DNA from: Thalassospira sp. MCCC 1A01428
GTDB taxonomy: Bacteria > Pseudomonadota > Alphaproteobacteria > Rhodospirillales > Thalassospiraceae
DNA length: 64,000 nt
Reading direction: 5' to 3'
NCBI RefSeq assembly: GCF_002115825.1
Contig: NZ_JFJZ01000009.1
Coordinates: forward strand, 108,432 to 172,431
In this document: one piece after another, positions 56,821 to 64,000 of the stretch
Layout of the letters: each line of letters opens with the position of its first letter
Numbering within the stretch: position 1 is the first letter of the stretch
Translations under genes and position numbers: made by a program
The notes under the pieces: generated by a model
What the model was told of the DNA's origin: nothing
Database searches by the model: none
What the model saw: the letters and a program-made list of their open reading frames with translations, nothing else

Positions 56821-57801
56821 ATGCCCCCGTCAACCAGAACCGTGGCCATTTTTGCTGCAAATGGTGCCCAGATGCTTGATATTTCAGGCCCGCTGGATGT
56901 CTTTGCCGAAGCCAATCGCCAACGTGGCAGTGTTTATTATGACCTGAAAATCATCACCGAAAATACGGGGTCACTTACTACGTCATCAGGCACAAAAATC
57001 CTGCCGGATTTAACCATTGCCGATACTCTATGCACCGGTATTGATACCCTGCTGGTAGCAGGCGCCCCGCACGCTGATCAGATCACACCCTCGCTGGCAC
57101 TTAAAACCTGGCTAACGCATATGTCAAAAACAACCCGTCGCTACGGGTCGGTGTGCAGCGGGGCATTTTTTCTGGCCCATGCCGGGGTGCTCAACCATCG
57201 CCGGGTTACAACGCACTGGGCCGTCGCCGACACCTTAAAGCTGCACTTTCCCGATATCATTCTCGATATTGATGCCATTCATACCCGCGACGGACGGTTA
57301 CGCACAGCTGCCGGTGTAACCGCTGGCATGGATCTGGCCCTTGCGCTGGTGACCGAGGATTTGGGCCCCGCCCTCGCCCAGGATATCGCGGCTCAACTGG
57401 TAATGTTTTTCAAACGTCCGGGCGGGCAAATGCAGTTTCGCCGTAACCGCACTCTCGCACCAACCGGTCGCGCCGCCTTGCAGGAAGTACAGCGCTGGGT
57501 CAGCACCCGGCCAGACAAAAAACACACCGTCGCCTCCCTCGCCGCACGCAGCGGCTTAAGCCCGCGCCATTTCTCCCGGCTGTTTCATGATGAAGTGGGC
57601 CTCACCCCGGCCGACTGGATTGAAAATGTGCGGATCGAACATGCCAAAACCCTGTTTCACGATGGTAATCTTGCCCCCAAACAGGTCGCATCCCTGTGTG
57701 GATTTGGCGATATCGATACGTTCCGACGTGCCTTTGTCCGGCGGGTTGGCATCACCCCGGCGGACTATCGCAAACGTCACGGTATCATCCATACCGATTA
57801 A
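56821..57801 (+). CDS. GlxA-family regulator (DJ-1/PfpI plus AraC domains)
   Basis: This 326-residue regulator has an N-terminal DJ-1/PfpI-like sensor domain (about 8-175, with the nucleophile-elbow Cys in GSVCSGAFFLAHAG) and a C-terminal AraC helix-turn-helix pair (about 228-320: SLAARSGLSPRHFSRLFHDE and KQVASLCGFGDIDTFRRAFV). Relatives sense amines or amino acid derivatives such as arginine or glycine betaine. It is divergent from the HD-domain gene. A strong hairpin follows it. Confidence 0.88.
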   Translation: MPPSTRTVAIFAANGAQMLDISGPLDVFAEANRQRGSVYYDLKIITENTGSLTTSSGTKILPDLTIADTLCTGIDTLLVAGAPHADQITPSLALKTWLTHMSKTTRRYGSVCSGAFFLAHAGVLNHRRVTTHWAVADTLKLHFPDIILDIDAIHTRDGRLRTAAGVTAGMDLALALVTEDLGPALAQDIAAQLVMFFKRPGGQMQFRRNRTLAPTGRAALQEVQRWVSTRPDKKHTVASLAARSGLSPRHFSRLFHDEVGLTPADWIENVRIEHAKTLFHDGNLAPKQVASLCGFGDIDTFRRAFVRRVGITPADYRKRHGIIHTD

Positions 57802-57841
57802 CAAGGTGAAAGCGTTTTCACGCCGGTTTCCATACACAAAA

Positions 57842-57873
57842 AAGCGGCAGAAACCATAGGATTTCTGCCGCTT
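57842..57873. terminator. Terminator hairpin between convergent transcripts
   Basis: AAGCGGCAGAAA (57842-57853) and TTTCTGCCGCTT (57862-57873) form a perfect 12-bp stem with an 8-nt loop. On the minus strand it is followed by TTTTTT, so it is a good intrinsic terminator for minus-strand transcription and may also stop the GlxA-type transcript. Confidence 0.75.
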
Positions 57874-57908
57874 CCAATACAAGGTTATTAAAGTCTGACT
57901 GTTTTACA

Positions 57909-58053
57909 TCAACTAACCCTGATTGCCCGAAACCAGTCTGTTGCCTTGATCATCGCCTCGGCCTTCGGCCCCGACAATTCGGCATTTTCCAGGTCAGGCA
58001 CCTCGGGGCCAGCCCGCGTGCACGCTTAACGTTGCATCGCATTTTTCAGTCAT
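57909..58053 (-). pseudogene. Small open frame broken by a one-base shift
   Basis: An ATG at 58053 with GGAAAATAAC upstream opens a short frame (MTEKCDATLSVHAGWPRGA) that stops at 57994. The next frame continues without a stop to 57909 and reads like normal coding sequence (for example ENAELSGPKAEAMIKATDWF, ending FRAIRVS). Removing one base near 58010-58020 would join them into about 47 residues. It lies between the SDR stop and the terminator, as a gene of that transcript would. I recognise no family. It may be a decayed gene or a sequencing error. Confidence 0.35.
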
Positions 58054-58086
58054 GTTATTTTCCGGAAATAAGGGTACCGGTGGCCC

Positions 58087-58854
58087 TTAAATACCCAAGC
58101 CGCCCGCCATATTCAGGGTTTCACCGGTAATATAACCGGCCGATGGCCCGGCCATAAAGCAAACGGCATCGGCCACTTCTTCCAGGGTGGCAATGCGCCG
58201 GATCGGGTGCATATCAAGGATGGCATCCCGGTTGGGCAGTTCACCGGCAACGTCGGCTGCCATGTCGGTGGGCATAATGCCGGGCTGAATAACATTCACG
58301 GTAATGTTGCGCGGGCCAAGATCACGGGCAATCCCGCGGGCATAACCAACAAGGGCGGTTTTTGTTCCAGCGTAATCAGCCACACCGGGAAATGGCACAT
58401 ATGCCCCCAAAAGCGATCCGATAAAAATAATACGCCCGCCATCATTCATTTTCGGGGCAGCAGCCCGGGTATTGGCGATGGTGCCCAGTACATTGACCTG
58501 CCACTGGCGGTTATAGGCATCACCGTCCAATGCCGGATCATCAACCTTGTGGCCCTGAATGGCGATACCGGCATTGTTAACAAGAATATCAAGCTGGCCA
58601 AACTCGGCCATGACAGCATCAATTAACGGCTTTGCCGATGCAAGGTCTGATTGATCACTTTTAATCGCAATGGCCCGCGCCTCTTTAGCTTTCAGCTTTG
58701 CCACCACGGCTTCTGCCTTGTCCGCCGATGTCGCATATGTAATGGCAACAGCGGCCCCGCGCTCCGCCAGCTGTTCGGCAATCACAGCACCCAGCCCACG
58801 TGATCCACCGGTAACAATAGCAACTTTTCCGTTCAGAGATTTGGTCATAGCCAA
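58087..58854 (-). CDS. Short-chain dehydrogenase/reductase controlled by TetR
   Basis: This 255-residue classical SDR has the NAD(P)-binding TGGSRGLG (about 15-22), Asn in VNNAG near 92, catalytic Ser in IGSLLG near 142, and Tyr-Lys in YAGTK near 158. The basic-residue pattern near the second strand suggests NADP(H). It is divergent from a TetR gene with a long dyad between them, so it is probably the regulated target. The substrate is unknown. Confidence 0.87.
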   Translation of the reverse strand: MAMTKSLNGKVAIVTGGSRGLGAVIAEQLAERGAAVAITYATSADKAEAVVAKLKAKEARAIAIKSDQSDLASAKPLIDAVMAEFGQLDILVNNAGIAIQGHKVDDPALDGDAYNRQWQVNVLGTIANTRAAAPKMNDGGRIIFIGSLLGAYVPFPGVADYAGTKTALVGYARGIARDLGPRNITVNVIQPGIMPTDMAADVAGELPNRDAILDMHPIRRIATLEEVADAVCFMAGPSAGYITGETLNMAGGLGI

Positions 58855-58904
58855 TCCTTAATTTGTAAAATCCCGGCGTTCCTGATGGGAAAAATCCGGG
58901 ATTT

Positions 58905-58945
58905 AGTTTTGTAACGATCATTAATATAATGACTGTTACGAAACT
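58905..58945. promoter_or_regulatory. Long dyad, probable TetR operator
   Basis: AGTTTTGTAAC (58905-58915) and GTTACGAAACT (58935-58945) are 11-bp arms with a single mismatch, and inner TCATT/AATGA pairs extend the symmetry. It lies in the SDR/TetR divergent promoter region and fits an autoregulated TetR repressor that also controls the SDR. Confidence 0.7.
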
Positions 58946-59004
58946 GGACACAAGCTGTCAAGCAGTTTAATAATGGTCCTTATGAAAACGATTGGTGCGA
59001 ATTA

Positions 59005-59589
59005 ATGGGACGTCCTCGCAAGATAGACGAAGAAAAAGCACTTGATGCCGTCGTGTGCGTATTCTGGCGCAAAGGCTATGAAGGCACGTCTTATGCTGAC
59101 CTGACAAAAGCTGCCGGCGTTGAACGCCCGGCGCTGTATTCCGCATTTGGCAACAAGGAACAACTGTTTCGCCACGCTCTGACACGTTATTATGACCGTT
59201 ATCTGGATTTCATCCCCGAAGCATTACAATTGCCAACCGCACGCGCAGTTGCCACCCACCTGCTCTATAAAACAATCGATCTCAATACCCGCTATCCCGA
59301 ACATCCCGGGTGCCTGGGCATTAATGGTGTTCTTGCCGGTTCGGACGACGCCGAACCCGTGCGTCAGGCCCTGATCGACGCCCGCACCGATGGCGAAGAA
59401 AAAGTTCGCAAACGGTTTGAGCAGGCCCAGGCCGAAGGCGATTTGCCTCAAACAGCGAAACCCGCCGCCCTGGCCGCATTCCTGATGACGGTAACACATG
59501 GCATGGCCGTGCAAGCAAAGGCCGGGTTCAGCCGCGAAAAACTGGAAACAATCGTGGAACAGGCCCTGTCTACCTGGCCATCGGCATAA
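59005..59589 (+). CDS. TetR-family transcriptional regulator
   Basis: This 194-residue regulator has an N-terminal helix-turn-helix (about 8-52; GTSYADLTKAAGVERPALYSAFGNKEQLF is the recognition region, split by the turn) and a ligand-binding C-terminal domain with the TetR_C group features HPGCLGINGVLAG near 95. It is divergent from the SDR at 58087, and the dyad between them is the likely operator. The inducer is unknown. Confidence 0.9.
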   Translation: MGRPRKIDEEKALDAVVCVFWRKGYEGTSYADLTKAAGVERPALYSAFGNKEQLFRHALTRYYDRYLDFIPEALQLPTARAVATHLLYKTIDLNTRYPEHPGCLGINGVLAGSDDAEPVRQALIDARTDGEEKVRKRFEQAQAEGDLPQTAKPAALAAFLMTVTHGMAVQAKAGFSREKLETIVEQALSTWPSA

Positions 59590-59622
59590 CCGCGGGTATA
59601 ACACCCGTCCCCGCCGGTTTTC

Positions 59623-60531
59623 CTAAAAATTGCTGCATAGCTGTCCAATCACGTCCCTGAACCAGCAATGTGCCGGGTGGGCATCGGTACGGCGATGCCA
59701 AAGCAACTGATAGGAAATACCCGGCAATTCAAAGGGTGGCTTAAAAACAGTTAACCGATCAGAAAACCCGCTGGCATGCACAATTCCGCTTAAAACAGTT
59801 GCCAGCATGTCACTTTGCGCCACCAGCGACGGCACCGCATATGTATAAGCCACTGTTACAGCAAGGCGGCGCTTAAGCCCCTCTTTGGCAAGGGCTGCAT
59901 CCACAAGGCCGCGATCTTCGGCTTCGGGCGAAAACAGCACATGCCGCCCTTCGGCATACTCCCGCATCGACCGGGCAAAACGCGAAACATCGGTTCCCTT
60001 GCGGGCAATGCCAACAAATTCCTCAGACCATAAATGTCGCGATAAAATACGGGCTTCATTGCCCGGCGATACCCCAATCGCCAAATCAGCCTGCCCTTCA
60101 TCAAGCATCCGAATGGCATCCTGACGATTACGCAAGGCGCGAATACGCAAATCCACACCGTGGGCCACGTCACGCAACATCTTTTCCAGTGGCACCAGCA
60201 ATAACTGCGCAGGATGTTCCGCCAAAGCCAGCGAAAACACCTGCTGTGACACCGCAGGCTGAAAATCGGTTTGCAAGGACAAGGCACCATCCACCGTTGC
60301 CAGTATGGTGCGAAAGGCCGGTGCCAGCTCCATCGCGCGGGGCGTGGGCATTAACCCTTTTGGTGCCCGAATAAAAAGCTCGTCGCCGGTAATATGACGC
60401 AACCGGTTCAGGGCGGCGCTAAGGGCGGGTTGCGTCAGTCCAATCCGCTGGGCGGCCCGTGTCACATGGCGTTCCGCCATCAAGGCATCAAACGCAACAA
60501 TCAGGTTTAAATCAAATCCCGCATAATTCAT
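59623..60531 (-). CDS. LysR-family regulator
   Basis: This 302-residue LysR of the NodD-like branch has its helix-turn-helix at about 18-38 (MAERHVTRAAQRIGLTQPAL) and an effector domain from about 92. It is divergent, with a 92-nt gap, from the SnoaL/oxidoreductase gene pair, which is the likely target. The gap is very AT-rich, as LysR sites are, but a unique operator cannot be singled out. Confidence 0.87.
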   Translation of the reverse strand: MNYAGFDLNLIVAFDALMAERHVTRAAQRIGLTQPALSAALNRLRHITGDELFIRAPKGLMPTPRAMELAPAFRTILATVDGALSLQTDFQPAVSQQVFSLALAEHPAQLLLVPLEKMLRDVAHGVDLRIRALRNRQDAIRMLDEGQADLAIGVSPGNEARILSRHLWSEEFVGIARKGTDVSRFARSMREYAEGRHVLFSPEAEDRGLVDAALAKEGLKRRLAVTVAYTYAVPSLVAQSDMLATVLSGIVHASGFSDRLTVFKPPFELPGISYQLLWHRRTDAHPAHCWFRDVIGQLCSNF

Positions 60532-60623
60532 AAAATTGATAATTCCAAATAACTATTATTGATTTCAATTATGGTAATTCATTCCCTACCTTCAGGTCAT
60601 CATAATTTGAACCGGAGCCTGAA

Positions 60624-61109
60624 ATGACCCTTCCAACCCTTCCAACCCTTCCAACCGTTCCCTCGTCCCAAGCAATGGCACTTACCAACGGCCAAAAACG
60701 CGCCCTGGAAAATCTGTATGCGGCCCTTGCAACCGACGATGTCGATCTTGTTGACCATGCCCTGACCGAAAACTGGGATGACATCCCGCTGGGCCCCGGC
60801 CAGCAACCGGGCCGCGACGGTATCAAACCCGTCTTTCGCATGTTTCGCACTGCCCTTCCCGACCTGGCCCTGACCATCGAAAACATCATCGCCGAGGCCG
60901 ACCGCGCCGCAGTGCGCCTGCGCATGACCGGCACCCATAATGGCCCGCTTATGGGCATCGCCCCGACTGGCAAGCCCATCGATATCGTTATTCATGAATT
61001 TCACGAATTTACCGGCGACCGCCTGTCACGCACCTGGCACCTCGAAGACCTGCTTGGCCTGTTCGCCCAAATCGGTACATGGCCCAACCTCGGACAGGGA
61101 GACGCATAA
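60624..61109 (+). CDS. SnoaL-like polyketide cyclase/ester cyclase family protein
   Basis: This 161-residue protein of the NTF2-like fold matches the SnoaL-like group (FRTALPDLALTIENIIAEAD, MTGTHNGPLMGIAPTGKPID). Members range from cyclases to isomerases, so no reaction can be assigned. GGAG lies 7 nt before the ATG, which supports this start although the first dozen residues are a TLP repeat. The stop overlaps the next gene as TAATG, so the two are one unit. Confidence 0.8.
   Translation: MTLPTLPTLPTVPSSQAMALTNGQKRALENLYAALATDDVDLVDHALTENWDDIPLGPGQQPGRDGIKPVFRMFRTALPDLALTIENIIAEADRAAVRLRMTGTHNGPLMGIAPTGKPIDIVIHEFHEFTGDRLSRTWHLEDLLGLFAQIGTWPNLGQGDA
60627..60662 (+). repeat. 9-bp tandem repeat in the 5' end of a gene
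   Basis: Three exact copies of ACCCTTCCA and a fourth diverged one (ACCGTTCCC) encode repeated Thr-Leu-Pro. Being a multiple of three, slippage here would change the length of the N-terminus without breaking the frame. Confidence 0.8.
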
Positions 61110-62032
61110 TGAAGGCCCTTCAGGTCGTAAACTACCAACCGGCTTCGTCTGCCCAACTTGTTACCTTGCCCGACCCGACACCCGGCGAAAACGACGTTCT
61201 CGTGCGGGTTCAGGCGGCGGCTTTCAATCCGCTTGACGCCAAACTGTCCCAAGGCGTCATGCAGGCCTTTTTCCCGCTCACCTTCCCCTACATTCCCGGC
61301 ACCGATTTCGCCGGTGAAATTATCGCAGTGGGCGGCAAGGTCAAAAACTTTGCCATTGGTGATACTGTTTTGGGCCGTGCTGATCCCACGGCAGGCGGCG
61401 CAATGGCCGACATAATCTGTCTCGACCACACTCTAATCGCGCTGTGCCCGTCCGGGCTGGCACCCGCCACAGCGGCCTGCCTGCCGACCCCGGCCGGCGT
61501 TGCGCAACTGGCTCTTAATACGTTAAATTCCGGGCCAAATGCACCTTTGCTGATTACAGGCACAGGGGCCGTGGCCCGGGCGGCAATCTTGCTGGCACGG
61601 TCTCAAGGTCCGGGTCCAATTTATGTTTTGGGCGATGGTCTGGACCGTGTTGCAAATCTTGGTGCTACGCCGGTATCACCAACCGACCCCGCCCTTGCCG
61701 ACATCATGACAAAAACCGCCCATGTGCTTGATACAGCCGGTGGGCATTTGCAAAAAGCTGTTTTAAATCACGTGCAGCCCGGCACCCATATTGCCACTGT
61801 CTCCGTCCCGATTGATGAAGCCACGGCAACCGCCAAGGCACTTAAAACAGGCTTTGTTTTCCTGCAAACAGATCCCGCCATTCTGGCAAACCTTGCCAAT
61901 ATGGCGCTTGCCTCGCCCCTTGCCGTACCAAATATCACGACATTCGCCCTTGCCGATAGCATCGCTGTCTTTAATGATTTCGCTAACGGCACCCTCAAAG
62001 GCAAACCTGTTATGGTCGCCTCAACCTCCTGA
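61109..62032 (+). CDS. Zinc-free medium-chain oxidoreductase (quinone oxidoreductase-like)
   Basis: This 307-residue MDR-superfamily protein carries the segment FPYIPGTDFAGEIIAVGGKV near residue 60, and GDTVLGR near 88. No zinc ligands are seen, as in NADPH:quinone oxidoreductases. The nucleotide-binding turn reads GTGAVARAAI near 152, unlike the usual Gly-rich AxGxxG, so cofactor binding may be altered. The start overlaps the SnoaL-like stop by one base. It is shorter than the usual 320-330 residues. Confidence 0.82.
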   Translation: MKALQVVNYQPASSAQLVTLPDPTPGENDVLVRVQAAAFNPLDAKLSQGVMQAFFPLTFPYIPGTDFAGEIIAVGGKVKNFAIGDTVLGRADPTAGGAMADIICLDHTLIALCPSGLAPATAACLPTPAGVAQLALNTLNSGPNAPLLITGTGAVARAAILLARSQGPGPIYVLGDGLDRVANLGATPVSPTDPALADIMTKTAHVLDTAGGHLQKAVLNHVQPGTHIATVSVPIDEATATAKALKTGFVFLQTDPAILANLANMALASPLAVPNITTFALADSIAVFNDFANGTLKGKPVMVASTS

Positions 62033-62078
62033 TCCGGACGGGGCTATCCTGTAACAGTGCTACCCAAAAAACACTTCT

Positions 62079-62106
62079 GGCCGTCGCCCTTCGCAGGGCG
62101 GCGGCC
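62079..62106 (+). terminator. GC-rich hairpin after the oxidoreductase gene
   Basis: GGCCGTCGCCCT (62079-62090) and AGGGCGGCGGCC (62095-62106) form a 12-bp stem with one T-G wobble and a TCGC tetraloop, 47 nt past the stop. No T-run follows. It is likely the end of the SnoaL/oxidoreductase transcript. Confidence 0.6.
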
Positions 62107-62300
62107 TTGTCGTATCTGTAACCTGTCGTATTTCCGGCCATAATGTGGTTCATTCACCGGGTAATGAACGGCCATCATTTTCACATTGAACAAGAAAATG
62201 GTTGAAACCGGTGCCATCTGCGACAAGATTGCGCGTAACAAGGATACCACCTGTTTACCGCCCGTCGGTAAATACAGATCACAGTTGAAAAGAGCATCAC

Positions 62301-62906
62301 ATGAAGCGGGTTATCATCGCCATTACCGGGGCCTCGGGCGTTATCTATGGCGTGCGCGCCCTTCAGCTTTTACGTGATGTCCCCGATATCGAAACCCATG
62401 CCATTATTTCCCCCTCGGCCCTGCGCACCGCCCTTGCCGAAATCGACATGGATGCCGACGAAATCCGTTCCTATGCCGATGTGGTCTATAATTACCGCGA
62501 TATCGGGGCCGCTGTGTCATCAGGTTCATTTCGCACCGCCGGAATGCTGGTTGCCCCCTGCTCGATCAAAACACTTAGCGGTATCGCCAATTCCTATAAC
62601 GACGAACTGATTGTCCGTGCTGCTGATGTCTGTCTGAAAGAACGGCGCCGGGTTGTCCTTATGCTGCGCGAAACCCCGCTTCATGCCGGGCATATAAACC
62701 TTATGCAGCAAGCCACCCAAAACGGTGCCATCATCATGCCTCCGGTTCCGGCCTTTTACAGCCGCCCACAAACCATCGATGAAATGGTCACTCAAACCAC
62801 CGGCCGCGCCCTGGACCTGCTCGACATTCACCTGCCCGTCGTAAAACGCTGGACCGAAGAAAACGAGACAGCCCCAATGACAGACCCCGGCCAGTTTACA
62901 AACTAA
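62301..62906 (+). CDS. ubiX: UbiX family flavin prenyltransferase
   Basis: This 201-residue enzyme transfers a dimethylallyl group to FMN to make prenylated FMN, the cofactor of UbiD-type decarboxylases. The FMN-binding ITGASGVIYGVRAL is at about 7-20, APCSIKTLSGIANSYNDELI near 87-106, and LMLRETPLHAGHINLM near 121-136, all family hallmarks. No ubiD-like gene is seen in the window. About 270 nt precede it, with no obvious regulator. It could serve ubiquinone synthesis or an aromatic-acid decarboxylase elsewhere. Confidence 0.9.
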   Translation: MKRVIIAITGASGVIYGVRALQLLRDVPDIETHAIISPSALRTALAEIDMDADEIRSYADVVYNYRDIGAAVSSGSFRTAGMLVAPCSIKTLSGIANSYNDELIVRAADVCLKERRRVVLMLRETPLHAGHINLMQQATQNGAIIMPPVPAFYSRPQTIDEMVTQTTGRALDLLDIHLPVVKRWTEENETAPMTDPGQFTN

Positions 62907-63012
62907 CCGGGGTCTAAAAAGACACAAATTCAAGCTTAATTGAGGTTTTTTCGCCCTTTTTGGGCTGTTTTTCTTGCACGATCCTGCAAAACGGTTTGTG
63001 CTGGATGCCGCG

Positions 63013-63915
63013 TTACGTGTGCGCGGGGCGGTGCTGGGCGGCAATATCGCGCGACGGCGACAGGCCGAACAACCGGCTATATTCCCGGCTGAATTGTGAC
63101 GGGCTGTCATACCCCACCAAAAACCCGGCCATGCCGACATCCTGTTTTTCCACCAGCATCAACCGGCGTGCCTCTCGCAAACGCAACTGCTTTTGATACT
63201 GCATCGGCGTCATCGCGGTAATTGCTTTAAAGTGGTGATGCAAGGATGATGCGCTCATACCAACATGTTTCGCAAGGTCTTCAATACGCAGGGGTTGCTT
63301 GAAATTTTCGCGCAGCCAGGCAATTGCGCCGGCGATGCGATTGGCCGGGCTTTGTGCAGTGGCAATTTGTAATAACGTGCCCCCAAACGGCCCGCGCAAC
63401 AAATGATAAAGAATTTCTTCCTCTATCAGGCAGGCCAGACCTGCGACATCGTCGGGGCGTTCAAGCAAACGCATCATCCGCAACACCGCATCAAGCAAGG
63501 CATCAGGGGCTTTGTGCACGGCAATGCCAAAACCGGGATTTTTATCAAGGTGCCGTTTATCAAAGGCGATCCGCGTCATCACGGTTTTCAGGGCATCATG
63601 GTTAATTGCCATGCCCAAACCATACATCGGTTTTTCGGGGGTTGCCTGAACAACCCATGACTCAACCGGCATATCAAGCGAGACCACCACATAATCGCCC
63701 GGCCCATAGGATAATTTTTGTGTGCCCACTGTCGCCTGTTTTGCCCCTTGTACAATCATGGCGAAACAGGGCCACTGGGCGGTATGAACGGGTTGATTGG
63801 TTGCTGTTTTGCGACCGATCATAAGATTGTCGATCGCTGTCGGGATTTGGCCATCTTCGTTAACGAAGCGTTCAATGATACGGACAATTTCTGCAAGGGA
63901 TTCAGATTGGTTCAA
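63013..63915 (-). CDS. AraC-family transcriptional regulator
   Basis: This 300-residue regulator has an N-terminal AraC_N (cupin-like) sensor domain (about 20-175) and two C-terminal helix-turn-helix motifs (about 205-290: IEDLAKHVGMSASSLHHHFK and VGMAGFLVGYDSPSQFSREY). It converges with ubiX. Its target is probably a divergent gene beyond the window's right end. Function is otherwise unknown. Confidence 0.88.
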   Translation of the reverse strand: MNQSESLAEIVRIIERFVNEDGQIPTAIDNLMIGRKTATNQPVHTAQWPCFAMIVQGAKQATVGTQKLSYGPGDYVVVSLDMPVESWVVQATPEKPMYGLGMAINHDALKTVMTRIAFDKRHLDKNPGFGIAVHKAPDALLDAVLRMMRLLERPDDVAGLACLIEEEILYHLLRGPFGGTLLQIATAQSPANRIAGAIAWLRENFKQPLRIEDLAKHVGMSASSLHHHFKAITAMTPMQYQKQLRLREARRLMLVEKQDVGMAGFLVGYDSPSQFSREYSRLFGLSPSRDIAAQHRPAHT

Positions 63916-64000
63916 ACAGTCCTCCGCCGATCAGGTTAGAGGGCGAGAATGCCCGAGACGGTAAAAAGTACAAAGCAGGAACTAGGCTCAGGACTCATTA

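Overview
The window reads as ordinary chromosomal sequence of an alphaproteobacterium. The protein families (rhizobial-type GlpSTPQV glycerol importer, HutF/HutG histidine branch, TAXI- and DctP-type TRAP transporters, AcoXABC-AcoR, split AtuA), the very common GGGAGGAA ribosome binding site and the moderate GC content fit a marine Rhodospirillales-like organism such as Thalassospira. That genus guess is inference only. I see no rRNA, tRNA, CRISPR array, insertion sequence or phage gene. The content is transport plus catabolism modules, each with its own regulator.

Layout. 1-8.7 kb: a ferric-siderophore locus on the minus strand: FecI-type sigma factor, FecR-type anti-sigma factor, TonB-dependent receptor with an STN domain, MFS transporter, periplasmic binding protein, permease and ATPase, with a Fur-box-like site in front of the sigma gene. 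8.8-13.9 kb: a DctPQM TRAP transporter with an isocitrate-lyase/PEP-mutase-family enzyme and a LysR regulator. 14.0-18.6 kb: divergent to that LysR, a TAXI-type TRAP transporter with a two-gene AtuA. 18.6-20.1 kb: a membrane protein with two TPM domains. 20.1-21.0 kb: an AT-rich stretch with no convincing gene. 21.0-28.7 kb: glycerol-3-phosphate dehydrogenase and the glycerol ABC importer. 28.9-32.0 kb: a chemoreceptor and a Sel1-repeat protein. 32.0-41.1 kb: acetoin/2,3-butanediol catabolism (acoXABC, acetoin reductase, AhpD-like protein, butanediol dehydrogenase, acoR) behind a clear sigma-54 promoter and an enhancer-like dyad. 41.2-43.0 kb: LysR and a divergent SDR. 43.2-54.6 kb: histidine utilisation (hutD-U-G against hutF-hutC), a second HutC-type regulator, a polar amino acid ABC importer and a HutH-like lyase. 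54.8-63.9 kb: an N-methyl amino acid oxidase, HD-domain protein, GlxA-type regulator, SDR/TetR pair, LysR/SnoaL/quinone oxidoreductase group, UbiX and an AraC regulator.

The most unusual item is the HutH-like protein (53115-54641). It keeps the histidine ammonia-lyase fold signatures but has lost the Ala-Ser-Gly triad that forms the MIO cofactor, and the catalytic Tyr of the 'DPYSLR' motif. It ends an operon with its own importer and HutC-type regulator and is followed by a monomeric-sarcosine-oxidase-like flavoenzyme. This suggests a side pathway for a modified histidine (for example a betaine or thiol derivative) that feeds the adjacent urocanase branch. hutI and a canonical hutH are absent from the window. 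The two glycerol importer ATPases are also notable: one lacks the H-loop histidine and the other lacks the LSGGQ signature, so the pair should form one competent and one degenerate ATP site.
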